Below are positions 40,201-49,756 of a stretch of 64,000 nt of DNA, piece after piece (the first letter of the stretch is position 1; each line of letters begins with the position of its first letter). Made by a program: the position numbers and the translations under genes. The DNA lies in contig CAVWJJ010000001.1 of assembly GCA_963755395.1 (NCBI GenBank), positions 124,001 to 188,000 on the forward strand, written 5' to 3'. The stretch is from DAHVFK01 sp963755395 (GTDB lineage Bacteria; Pseudomonadota; Gammaproteobacteria; Burkholderiales; SG8-39). The notes under the pieces were generated by a model. That model saw nothing but the letters and a program-made list of their open reading frames with translations, did no database searches and had not been told where the DNA came from.

Positions 40201-41901
40201 ATGGAAAAGATCTGGCTCAAGAGCTACCCGGAGGGCATGCCGGCCGAAATCGACGTTCGTGCCTACGCCTCGCTCAAGGAAATCCTGGAGAAGAGCTGCG
40301 AGCGCTACCGGGACCTGCCCGCCTTCAGCAACATGGGCACGACGATCACCTACGGCCAGCTCGACGCGATGAGCCGCTCGTTCGGCGCCTACCTGCAGCA
40401 GGCGAAGGGCCTGTCCAAGGGTGACCGGGTGGCGCTCATGATGCCCAACCTGCTGCAATACCCGGTGACCCTGTTCGGCGCGCTGCGCAGCGGGATGACG
40501 GTGGTCAACATCAACCCGCTTTATACCCCGCGCGAGCTGCAGCACCAGCTCGAGGACTCCGGCGCCAAGGCGATCGTGGTGCTGGAGAACTTCGCCCACA
40601 CGGTGCAGCGGGCGCTGGAGAAGACCCCGGTGCCGCACGTCGTGGTGACGCGCATCGGCGACCTGCTGTCCTTCCCGATGGGCCTGGCGGCGAACCTCGC
40701 GGTGAAGTACCTCAAGCGCATGGTGCCGGACTGGAACATCCCGCAGGCGATCGACCTGCCGCGCGCGCTCGCGCTCGGCAGGCGGCCGCTGGCCGAGGTC
40801 TCGATCACCGCCGACGACATCGCCTTTCTGCAGTACACCGGCGGCACGACCGGCGTCCCCAAGGGGGCGATCCTGACCCACGGCAACATGGTCGCGAACC
40901 TGGAGCAGACCGCCGCCTGGGTCAGCCGCAATCTGCAGGAGGGCGCCGAGACGATCATCACCGCACTGCCGCTCTACCACGTGTTCTCGCTCACCGCCAA
41001 TTTGCTGACCTTCATGAAGCTCGGCGCCCACAACGTCCTGATCACGAATCCGCGCGACATCCCGGGTTTCGTCAAGGAGCTGAAAAAGGTCCCCTTCACC
41101 GTCATCACCGGCGTCAACACACTGTTCAACGCGCTGCTCAATGCGCCGGGGATCAGGCAGATCAACAGCGGCGCGCTGAAGCTCGCGGTCGGGGGCGGCA
41201 TGGCCGTGCAGCGGGCGGTGGCCGAGCGCTGGCAGAGCCTGTTCGGCATCCCGCTGATCGAAGGCTACGGCCTGACCGAGACCTCGCCCATCGTGTGCGC
41301 CAATCCGCTCGACGTGCTGACGTTCAGCGGCACGATCGGCCTGCCGGTTCCCTCCACCGAGGTGAGCATCCGCGACGGCGCCGGCATCGAGCTGGCGCCG
41401 GGCGAAACGGGCGAGATCTGCGTGCGCGGGCCGCAGGTGATGAGAGGCTACTGGAACCGGCCCGACGAGACCGCCGAAGTCCTCACCGCGGACGGGTGGC
41501 TGCGCACCGGCGACATGGGCGTCATCGACGAGCGGGGCTACGTCAAGCTGGTGGACCGCAAGAAGGACATGATCCTGGTGTCGGGATTCAACGTCTACCC
41601 GAACGAGATCGAGGACGTGGCAACGACCCATCCCGACGTGCTCGAAGCGGCCGCCATCGGCGTCCCCGACGAGCGTTCGGGAGAGCGCGTGCGGCTGGTC
41701 GTGGTGCGCAAGTCCCCGCAGCTGACCGCCGCGAAGCTGATCGAGCACTGCCGCCAGTCTCTCAGCGGCTACAAGGTGCCGAAGGACGTGGTCTTCCGCG
41801 ACGAGCCGCTGCCCAAGACCAACATAGGCAAGATCCTGCGCCGCGCGATCAGGGAGCAGGAGATGACGGGCGCGCAAACGCGCGGCGCCGGCCGCGCATG
41901 A
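40201..41901 (+). CDS. fadD: Long-chain-fatty-acid-CoA ligase
   Basis: 566 residues. AMP-forming motifs: YTGGTTGVPKGAILTH, GYGLTETSP, GWLRTGDMG and the C-terminal catalytic lysine in KTNIGKILRR. Whole-length similarity to FadD, including MPNLLQYPVTLFGALRSG. Activates fatty acids to acyl-CoA for beta-oxidation or lipid synthesis. The ATG follows a purine-rich RBS (GAGGGGG). Overlaps the next gene by ATGA. Operator-like site D is upstream. Confidence 0.92.
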   Translation: MEKIWLKSYPEGMPAEIDVRAYASLKEILEKSCERYRDLPAFSNMGTTITYGQLDAMSRSFGAYLQQAKGLSKGDRVALMMPNLLQYPVTLFGALRSGMTVVNINPLYTPRELQHQLEDSGAKAIVVLENFAHTVQRALEKTPVPHVVVTRIGDLLSFPMGLAANLAVKYLKRMVPDWNIPQAIDLPRALALGRRPLAEVSITADDIAFLQYTGGTTGVPKGAILTHGNMVANLEQTAAWVSRNLQEGAETIITALPLYHVFSLTANLLTFMKLGAHNVLITNPRDIPGFVKELKKVPFTVITGVNTLFNALLNAPGIRQINSGALKLAVGGGMAVQRAVAERWQSLFGIPLIEGYGLTETSPIVCANPLDVLTFSGTIGLPVPSTEVSIRDGAGIELAPGETGEICVRGPQVMRGYWNRPDETAEVLTADGWLRTGDMGVIDERGYVKLVDRKKDMILVSGFNVYPNEIEDVATTHPDVLEAAAIGVPDERSGERVRLVVVRKSPQLTAAKLIEHCRQSLSGYKVPKDVVFRDEPLPKTNIGKILRRAIREQEMTGAQTRGAGRA

Positions 41902-42629
41902 GCGATATCGCGCAGTTCCTGCGCGAGCAGATCGACCGGGCCAGGGCGCTGCGCCTGGCGCACGAGGCGAGCGCCGAGCGCGCGGCGCAGCGCCTGTGGC
42001 TGCGCCGCTGGCAGGCCGCGCGCCTGGCGCGCACCTACCGGGATCTCCTGAACGACGCCAACACCCGTCCCGCGGCCGAGTTCTTCCTCAGCGATCTGTA
42101 CGGGCTGAAGGACAGCGCCGGGCGCGACGCGGGCCTGGAGCGGGTCTTCCCGCTCATGTCGAAAGCGCTGCCCGATGCGGCGCTGCACGGGATCGGCCTG
42201 GCGGTGGAGCTCGACGCGCTGAGCGAGGAGCTCGACGCCCAGCTGCTCGATGTCCTGCTGCGCAAGCTCGGCGTGCGCGACGAGCTGAGCGAGGACGCGT
42301 ATGCCGAGGCCTACCGGCGCTGCGACAACTACGCGCGGCGCAAGCACCAGATCGAGCTGATCAGGGAAGTCGGCGACGACCTGGCGCAGCTGGTGCGCAA
42401 GTCGATGGTGTACGCGATGTTGCGCACCATGCGCGGGCCGGCCAAGGCGGCCGGATGCGGCGAACTGCAGGACTTCCTGGAGCGGGGCTTCCGCGCCTTC
42501 AGGAAGATGAAGGAGCCGAAGCATTTCCTCGATGCCATCCAGGGGCGCGAGATGCGGATCCTGGACCGCATCTACAGCGCAACGCCGCGCCCCTTCGATC
42601 TCGAAAGGAAGGACGCCGGGATAAGCTAA
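41898..42629 (+). CDS. FFLEE-motif-like helical protein
   Basis: 243 residues, all-helical by composition, Arg- and Leu-rich. The segment AEFFLSDLYGLKD resembles the FFLEELYG motif that names a group of uncharacterised proteins; here the acidic pair is SD. No enzyme motif or membrane segment. Translation is coupled to the acyl-CoA ligase (ATGA), so a lipid-linked role is likely but not shown. Confidence 0.6.
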   Translation: MSDIAQFLREQIDRARALRLAHEASAERAAQRLWLRRWQAARLARTYRDLLNDANTRPAAEFFLSDLYGLKDSAGRDAGLERVFPLMSKALPDAALHGIGLAVELDALSEELDAQLLDVLLRKLGVRDELSEDAYAEAYRRCDNYARRKHQIELIREVGDDLAQLVRKSMVYAMLRTMRGPAKAAGCGELQDFLERGFRAFRKMKEPKHFLDAIQGREMRILDRIYSATPRPFDLERKDAGIS

Positions 42630-42659
42630 GGGCGCCGCCCAACGGGTAAGCTTGCGCAA

Positions 42660-42878
42660 ATGAGCACGTATTTGCAGATCACGTTCGCGGACTGGCTCAC
42701 GGCGGCGGAAGTCGAGGTCGCGAGCGAACTGATCAAGACCTTCGGCGCGACCATCGACCAGGACCGGGAGCGCCGCACGCTCATCATCGCGCCGCGCGCC
42801 GAGGAGCTCGATACGCTGAAGGAATACCTCTCGGTGTGGGAAACGGACGACGCGCTCAGCTGGACCGACGCAGCCTGA
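42660..42878 (+). CDS. Small hypothetical protein
   Basis: 72 residues beginning MSTYLQITFADWLTAAEVEV, acidic, with alternating strands and a helix. No family recognised. It follows the previous gene by 30 bases and may be part of the same operon. Confidence 0.5.
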   Translation: MSTYLQITFADWLTAAEVEVASELIKTFGATIDQDRERRTLIIAPRAEELDTLKEYLSVWETDDALSWTDAA

Positions 42879-42890
42879 TCGCCCCCGCCC

Positions 42891-43448
42891 TCACGGGATC
42901 AGCCTGGTCACGACCTCGCCGCCCTGGAACGGGCCCAGGGGGTTGACGCTTTCCTCGAACTGGTGGATCGCGGGCTGGCCGCCGCTGAGCTTGTAGATGA
43001 CGACGCCGTCCTTGATCAGCAGCACGCCGTTGAAGCTCCAGCCCGACACGTCCGTCTTGCGGTGGAAGTTGAGCAGGTCGGCGAGGAAGTTGCCGTAGCG
43101 CTTGCGGCGCGTGACCTGCTGGTTGAACTCGTAGCCCTCGCAGGCGCTCTTGGCGGCGATGCATTCCTGCACCCCTGCGTCGAGGTCGTTCGAGTTGATC
43201 GAGGGGCTGGGCAGGAAGCGGCGCAGAACGTCCGAATAATTGAGCAGAGTGATGTTCGGGTTCGCTTTCGGGTCGAGCTTCATTTGCTGCAGCTCGGCCA
43301 CCGTGGTGCGGTGCGCAACGATGTGGTCGAAGGTCTGCTGCGCCTGCGCGAAGCTCTGCCAGGGACTGTAGGTCAGCTGCTCCGCGCGCGGCAGCAGGCT
43401 GCTGCAGGCCGCGAGCGCGGCGACGGCAAGGATCAGAACGGCACGCAA
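42891..43448 (-). CDS. Lipoprotein of unknown function
   Basis: 185 residues. Signal peptide with lipobox LAACSS (Cys at about residue 15). The mature part is soluble and includes HRTTVAELQQMKLDPKANPN and the tail GPFQGGEVVTRLIP. Convergent to the small gene before it. No known domain recognised. A weak FNR-like site (43508-43521) lies upstream, between it and the divergent hydrolase. Confidence 0.72.
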   Translation of the reverse strand: MRAVLILAVAALAACSSLLPRAEQLTYSPWQSFAQAQQTFDHIVAHRTTVAELQQMKLDPKANPNITLLNYSDVLRRFLPSPSINSNDLDAGVQECIAAKSACEGYEFNQQVTRRKRYGNFLADLLNFHRKTDVSGWSFNGVLLIKDGVVIYKLSGGQPAIHQFEESVNPLGPFQGGEVVTRLIP

Positions 43449-43507
43449 TTCATGTCCCGTCGGTTCTCGTACTGCCTTCAGGGTAGTCGCGCGCGGCCGC
43501 GACAGGC

Positions 43508-43521
43508 TTGCGCCAGATCAA
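43508..43521. promoter_or_regulatory. Site F: weak FNR-like operator
   Basis: TTGCG-CCAG-ATCAA: only an approximate half-site match on the left. For the lipoprotein, TACCCT (43486-43481, minus) would place the start about 41 bases away. Listed because the spacing fits; the sequence match is poor. Confidence 0.25.
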
Positions 43522-43563
43522 ATGCGGCGATTCAGGCATCATGGCGCCCGGGAGGAGCAAGCG

Positions 43564-44274
43564 ATGGCGACATTCGTGATTGCGCATGGGGCCTGGTCGG
43601 GCGGCTGGGCGTGGAAGAAGATCCGGCAGCGCCTGAGCGCGCGCGGGCACGAGGTGTTCACCCCGACCTACACCGGGCTCGGCGAGCGCGCGCACCTGGC
43701 GCGCCGCGAGTTCGGGCTCGGCACCCATATCGAGGACGTGCTCGGCGTGCTCGAGTACGAGGACCTCTCCGACGCGGTCCTGCTCGGGCACAGCTACGGC
43801 GGCATGGTGGCGACCGGGGTCGCCGACCGCGCCGCCGGGCGCATCCGGCGCCTCGCGTATCTGGATGCCTTCGTGCCGCGCGACGGCCAGGCGCTGCTCG
43901 ACCTGGTCGCGCCGCAGGAGCGCGCCAAGCGCGAGGCGCTGGTCGGCGCCGAGGGCGACGGCTGGCGCATGGCGCCGAATCCGCCGCCGCCGGACACCGG
44001 CGCCGAGGACCTGGCGTGGGTCGGCCCGCGCCGCGTGCCGCTCGCGCTGAAGGCGTTCCAGGATCCGGTGAAGCTGACCGGCGCGGTGGAGAAACTGCGC
44101 CGCAGCTACATCTACTGCACCCAGTCGCGCCCCGGCGACGTGTTTCGCCAGTTCCGCGAGCGCGCGCACAAGGAAGGCTGGCAGTGCTTCGACATCGAAG
44201 CGAGCCACAGCCCGAACGTCACCGCGCCCGACGCGCTGGCCGAGATCCTCGAAGTGATCGCGGCGACGCGCTAG
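43564..44274 (+). CDS. Alpha/beta hydrolase, salicylate-esterase/hydroxynitrile-lyase type
   Basis: 236 residues. N-terminus FVIAHGAWSGGWAW, nucleophile LLGHSYGGMVA, and C-terminal ASHSPNVTAPDAL with the His. This compact pattern is that of small-ester hydrolases related to plant methyl-ester esterases. RBS GGGAGGAG before the ATG at 43564. No operon partner beyond the PH-domain gene 22 bases downstream. Confidence 0.83.
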   Translation: MATFVIAHGAWSGGWAWKKIRQRLSARGHEVFTPTYTGLGERAHLARREFGLGTHIEDVLGVLEYEDLSDAVLLGHSYGGMVATGVADRAAGRIRRLAYLDAFVPRDGQALLDLVAPQERAKREALVGAEGDGWRMAPNPPPPDTGAEDLAWVGPRRVPLALKAFQDPVKLTGAVEKLRRSYIYCTQSRPGDVFRQFRERAHKEGWQCFDIEASHSPNVTAPDALAEILEVIAATR

Positions 44275-44295
44275 GCGCGAACAAAGGAGGTCGTG

Positions 44296-44727
44296 ATGGC
44301 GAGCTACATCGAAGGAGCGCTGACCGAGGGCGAGCACGTGGTTTACGTCGGGCGCATCAGCCTGTGGTCGGTGGCGCACCTGCTGTTGCTCGGCGTGCTG
44401 CTGCTGCCGGTCGGCATCGGGCTGATCTTCCTCGCCATGGCGCTGATCCGCTGGAAGTCGACCGAGCTCGCGGTGACCAACAAGCGCGTGTTCGCCAAGT
44501 TCGGCTTCATCAGCCGGCGCACGGTCGAGCTGAACCTCAACCGCATCGAGGGCATCGAGGTCGAGCAGGGCATCCTCGGGCGCATCTTCGGCTTCGGCTC
44601 GCTGAAGATCTCCGGCACCGGCACCGAGCAGGCGCCGGTGCCCGGCATCTCCGATCCGCTCGCGTTCCGGCGCGCGTTCATGACGGCGCAGGACGCGGCG
44701 ATGGGGCGGCCCGCGGCGCGCGCTTGA
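44296..44727 (+). CDS. Bacterial PH-domain (YdbT-like) membrane protein
   Basis: 143 residues. One long hydrophobic segment (about 27-50) followed by the bacterial PH-2 pattern LAVTNKRVFAKFGFISRRTV, EGIEVEQGILGRIFGFGSLKI. AAGGAGGT lies just before the ATG at 44296. Family members bind membranes or proteins; role unknown. Confidence 0.82.
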   Translation: MASYIEGALTEGEHVVYVGRISLWSVAHLLLLGVLLLPVGIGLIFLAMALIRWKSTELAVTNKRVFAKFGFISRRTVELNLNRIEGIEVEQGILGRIFGFGSLKISGTGTEQAPVPGISDPLAFRRAFMTAQDAAMGRPAARA

Positions 44728-44797
44728 TCCAGCGCAAAGGCGCCGGCCGCCTGCGGCGCTAGGCTCCCTGCCATCCGCATTTCACGCCAGGCCGACC

Positions 44798-45250
44798 ATG
44801 GATTTCACCCTCAGCCTCGAGCAGGACCACGACTACGAGTTCCGGGTCAAGTTCGACTGGCCCGGCGTGCCCGAGCTGCTGCTCGACGAGCCCGATCCGC
44901 TGGGCAACAAGCGCGGCCCGAACGCCGCGCGCCTGGTCGCCGCGGCGGTCGCGAACTGCCTCTCGGCCAGCCTGGTGTTCTGCCTGCAGGGCAAGTTCAA
45001 GCAAAAGCCCGGGCCGCTCAAGGCCCAGGTCACCGGGCACCTGGAGCGCAACGAGCGCGGGCGCTACCGCATCGCCGGCCTCGAGGTCGCGATCGAGATG
45101 TCCGACGACGCGAGCGCGATCCAGCACTTCGACCGCTGCGCCGAGCAGTTCGAGGACTTCTGCATCGTGACCGAAAGCATCCGCAGCGGCATCCCGGTCA
45201 AGGTCAAGGTCAGCGACGCCACCGGGCGCGTGGTGCACCAGGGCGGCTGA
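44798..45250 (+). CDS. OsmC-family peroxidase-like protein
   Basis: 150 residues with two OsmC/Ohr-like cysteines, one in AANCLSASLVFCLQ and one in FEDFCIVTESIR. Thiol-dependent peroxide reduction is the usual activity. No fusion. It lies after the PH-domain gene and is convergent with the superoxide-reductase-like gene. The call is good; the substrate is not readable. Confidence 0.85.
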   Translation: MDFTLSLEQDHDYEFRVKFDWPGVPELLLDEPDPLGNKRGPNAARLVAAAVANCLSASLVFCLQGKFKQKPGPLKAQVTGHLERNERGRYRIAGLEVAIEMSDDASAIQHFDRCAEQFEDFCIVTESIRSGIPVKVKVSDATGRVVHQGG

Positions 45251-45265
45251 GCGGCCGCCGTCGCG

Positions 45266-45706
45266 CTAGACCTCGATCATGTTGATCCAGGTGTCGTGCA
45301 CGTTGCAGATCGTGAGCACGTAGACGACGCCGCGGTGCTTGCCCAGGTCGAAGCTGGTCTCGGGTTTCTTGTCGGTCTCGGGATTGTAGAGGTGCTCCTG
45401 CATGAACTTGAGCCTGTGGTCATGCAGCTGGTGCTTGATGATGTAGTGGCCGTAGGCGTTCATCGGGTGGGCCGTGGCGACATGCAGCTGCGTCGCGCCG
45501 CCTGACGTCTCCTTGTCAAGCTGCGGCAGATGGTGGTCGGCGAGACCCTTGTTCCAGCGCCCGAACGCGTGCTCGGTGTAGTACAACCCTCCCGCGAATC
45601 TGGAGTGAATCACCTTGTCCACGCCGGCGGCGAGCGCCGCCTTGGGAACGAAGATGCCGGCGGCGCCGCCGGCGAGGCCGAAACGGATGAATTCGCGCTT
45701 GTCCAT
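45266..45706 (-). CDS. Tat-exported superoxide-reductase-like (desulfoferrodoxin-fold) protein
   Basis: 146 residues. Twin-arginine-like leader (DKREFIRFGLAGGAAG) then a single neelaredoxin/SOR domain: HPMNAYGHYIIKHQLHD supplies His ligands and CNVHDTWINMIEV the Cys and His of the Fe(His)4Cys centre (usual CNxHGxW). Gly-to-Asp and Thr changes near the Cys are atypical. GAGGAGGT precedes the ATG. Export would place it in the periplasm, unlike classical cytoplasmic SOR. Confidence 0.75.
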   Translation of the reverse strand: MDKREFIRFGLAGGAAGIFVPKAALAAGVDKVIHSRFAGGLYYTEHAFGRWNKGLADHHLPQLDKETSGGATQLHVATAHPMNAYGHYIIKHQLHDHRLKFMQEHLYNPETDKKPETSFDLGKHRGVVYVLTICNVHDTWINMIEV

Positions 45707-45753
45707 GGGGTACCTCCTCTCGTGATATCGGGGCGAACACCCTGCCCGGCGGA

Positions 45754-46974
45754 TTATTCCGGCCCCGGGAAGCGCTCCATCCGCCACAGCGCCGGGAACA
45801 GCCGCGTCCAGGCCCAGGCGACCAGCATGGTCGCCGCGCCGCCGAACACCACCGCCGGCACCACGCCCCACCAGGCGGCGGTGAGGCCGGACTCGAACTC
45901 GCCCACCTCGTTCGAGGCGCCGATGAAGACCGAGTTGACCGCGCTCACGCGGCCGCGGATCGCGTCCGGGGTGGCGAGCTGCACCAGCATCTGGCGCACG
46001 TAGACGCTCAGCATGTCGGCCGCGCCGAGCACGGTGAGCGCGGCGAGCGAGAGCCAGAGACTGGTCGAGACGCCGAACACCACCGTCGCGAGGCCGAAGG
46101 CCGCCACGCCGCCGAACATCCAGCGCCCGACCTGGTGCTGGATCGGGCGCAGCGCGAGCGCGAGACCGCATAGCGCGGCGCCAATGCCCGAGGCGGTGCG
46201 CAGGAACCCCAGCCCGAGCGGCCCGGCGTGCAGGATGTCCCCCGCGTAGGCGGGCAGCAGCGCGGTCGCGCCGCCGAACAGCACCGCGAACAGATCCATC
46301 GAGATCGCGCCCAGCACCACCGGGCGCGAGCGCACGAAGGCCAGGCCGGAGAGCAGGTTGGTCCAGGACAGCGGCACGCGCAGCGCGGGCGCGGCGCGCA
46401 GCGCACGCGCGGCGAGGATCAGCCCGAACGCCGCCGCCGACATCAGCGCGACCGCGGCGTAGACCGCCTCCGCGCCGGCGAAATAGAGCAGCCCGCCGAG
46501 CGCCGGGCCGGTGATGCGCGCGACCTGGTTGGCCGACGAGCTGAGCGGCACGGCGCGCCCGTATTCCTCGGGCGGCACCATGTTGGGCAGCAGCGCCTGC
46601 GCCGCCGGCATCGAGAACGCGCGCGCCACGCCGAACAGCCCCATGATCGCGAACACCGGCCACACCGCGGGCATGCCGGCGCGCGTATAGGCGAGCAGCA
46701 GCACCGCTGCCAGCGCCTGCAGCGCGAAGCAGGCGGCGGCCACGCGCCGCCGGTCGTACTGGTCGGCGACGTGCCCGGCGGGAAGGATGAGGACGATGAA
46801 CGGCAGGAACTGCGACAGCCCGATCAGCCCGAGGTCGAGCGGGTCGTGGGTCGCCTCGTACACCTGCCAGCCGACCGCGACGGTCTGCATCTGCACCGCG
46901 AGGGTGCCGAACAGGCGCGCCAGCAGGTAGTACTTGAGCGCGCCATGACGCAGCACGCCGAACGCGCGCGCCAT
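45754..46974 (-). CDS. MFS transporter, EntS-like
   Basis: 406 residues with about 12 membrane segments. N-terminal features FGTLAVQMQTVAVGWQVYEATHDPLDLGLIGL fall in the EntS/enterobactin-exporter group of MFS, as does VADQYDRRRV between segments 2 and 3. Substrate unknown. Lies ten bases after sucD and could read through from that operon. Confidence 0.85.
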   Translation of the reverse strand: MARAFGVLRHGALKYYLLARLFGTLAVQMQTVAVGWQVYEATHDPLDLGLIGLSQFLPFIVLILPAGHVADQYDRRRVAAACFALQALAAVLLLAYTRAGMPAVWPVFAIMGLFGVARAFSMPAAQALLPNMVPPEEYGRAVPLSSSANQVARITGPALGGLLYFAGAEAVYAAVALMSAAAFGLILAARALRAAPALRVPLSWTNLLSGLAFVRSRPVVLGAISMDLFAVLFGGATALLPAYAGDILHAGPLGLGFLRTASGIGAALCGLALALRPIQHQVGRWMFGGVAAFGLATVVFGVSTSLWLSLAALTVLGAADMLSVYVRQMLVQLATPDAIRGRVSAVNSVFIGASNEVGEFESGLTAAWWGVVPAVVFGGAATMLVAWAWTRLFPALWRMERFPGPE

Positions 46975-46983
46975 GGCGACGGG

Positions 46984-47864
46984 CTACTTGAGAACCGACT
47001 TGAGCGTCTTGCCCATCTCGGCGGGATTGCGCGTCACCTTGATCCCGCAGGCTTCCATCACCGCGAGCTTTTCCTGCGCGGTGCCCTTGCCGCCGGAGAT
47101 GATCGCGCCGGCGTGTCCCATGCGCTTGCCCGGCGGGGCGGTGATCCCGGCGATGAAGCCGACCACGGGCTTTTTCATGTTCTTCTTGACCCACTCGGCC
47201 GCCGCCTCCTCGTCCGAGCCGCCGATCTCGCCGATCATGACCACCGCGTCGGTCTGCGGGTCGTCGTTGAACAGCTTCATCACGTCGATGTGCTTCATGC
47301 CGTTGACCGGATCGCCGCCGATGCCCACCGCCGACGACTGGCCGATGCCGAGCTCGGAGAGCTGGCCGACCGCCTCGTAGGTGAGCGTGCCCGAGCGCGA
47401 CACCACGCCGACGCGCCCCTTCTTGTGGATGTGGCCCGGCATGATGCCGATCTTGAGCTCGCCCGGGGTGATCACGCCGGGGCAGTTCGGGCCCACCAGC
47501 ACGCTGCTGCGCCTTTGCTTGCGCATGCGATCGCGCACCTCGATCATGTCGCGCACCGGGATGCCCTCGGTGATGCAGATCACCAGCTCGATGTCCGCCT
47601 CGACCGCTTCCCAGATCGCGGCGGCGGCGAACGGCGGCGGCACGTAGATCACCGATACGTTGGCGCCGGTGTTCCGTTTTGCGTCCGCCACCGTGCCGAA
47701 AATCGGAATGCCCTCGAAGTCCTCGCCCGCCTTCTTCGGGTTGACGCCGGCGACGAAGCAGGCGCGCCCGTTGGCGTACTCGCGGCTGGTGCGGGTGTGG
47801 AACTGGCCGGTCTTGCCGGTGATGCCCTGGGTGATGACACGCGTATTCTTGTCGATCAGTATGC

Positions 47865-47868
<4 letters not shown>
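46984..47868 (-). CDS. sucD: Succinyl-CoA synthetase alpha subunit
   Basis: 294 residues. N-terminus SILIDKNTRVITQGITGKTG, CoA-binding FVAGVNPKKAGEDFEGIPIF, and the phosphohistidine region GHAGAIISGGKGTAQEKL. TCA-cycle step from succinyl-CoA. Overlaps sucC by ATGA. Intact frame. Confidence 0.97.
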
Positions 47869-49125
<1,257 letters not shown>

Positions 49126-49129
<4 letters not shown>

Positions 49130-49692
49130 GATCTTCCCGTTTCCTCTCCATGCAATTTGCGGTGCCACTTCGGGTACCACTTGCGCACCGTTTCCGAGCC
49201 GGTCTCGAGCGCGATGCACTGGTCGAGCTGGAACGGCTTGCTGCCGTCGCCGCTGTCCTCCCGCGCCTCGCCGGCGAAGGTCTGGATCGCCGCGGTCGGC
49301 AGCCCGGCCAGCATCTCGGTGATGTGGGTGCAGCCCTGCACCCCGCCCAGCAGCTCGTACACCTTCTTGCGAAAGCCCCGGCGCAGGTTGAGCCCGATCA
49401 GCTTCTTGTACTGCGGCGGCGCCTGTTCGCAGCCGCCCGGATACGGCACCGCGTCCGAAACGGCCATGGCATCGATCACGTTCAGGCCCCGGTCGATGGT
49501 GATCCGCAGCCACATCTCGTGGATCGGCTGGCCGGCGCGCCGAACCCCGGTCTGCAGCGGGTAGTCGTGGTTCTTGACGTCGGTCAAGTGCGCCTCGATG
49601 TCCCACAGGCCGTCGCCGCGCTTGTAGCCCTCGAAGCGCACGCGCCGGGTGTGGGTGAGCTCGCGCTCGACGTCGGTGATCGGCAGCGGCAT
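49126..49692 (-). CDS. DUF2889 protein
   Basis: 188 residues matching the DUF2889 pattern: THTRRVRFEGYKRGDGLWDI, EMWLRITIDRGLNVIDAMAV, YPGGCEQAPPQYKKLIGLNL and GCTHITEML. Function unknown. The TGA overlaps the sucC ATG (ATGA), so it heads an operon with sucCD. Start MPLPITDVERE preferred over an upstream in-frame ATG. Confidence 0.85.
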
Positions 49693-49756
49693 GGCGCCGC
49701 GGATTCTAACACCCGGGTCGCTGCTAGAATGCCCTGGACCCGCGGAACACGACAGC

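Noticed and set aside
49573..49588. CTTGAC-GTCG-GTCAAG, a good FNR-type palindrome
   Set aside because: It lies inside the DUF2889 coding region, where the codons for LTDVK account for it, and there is no promoter nearby.
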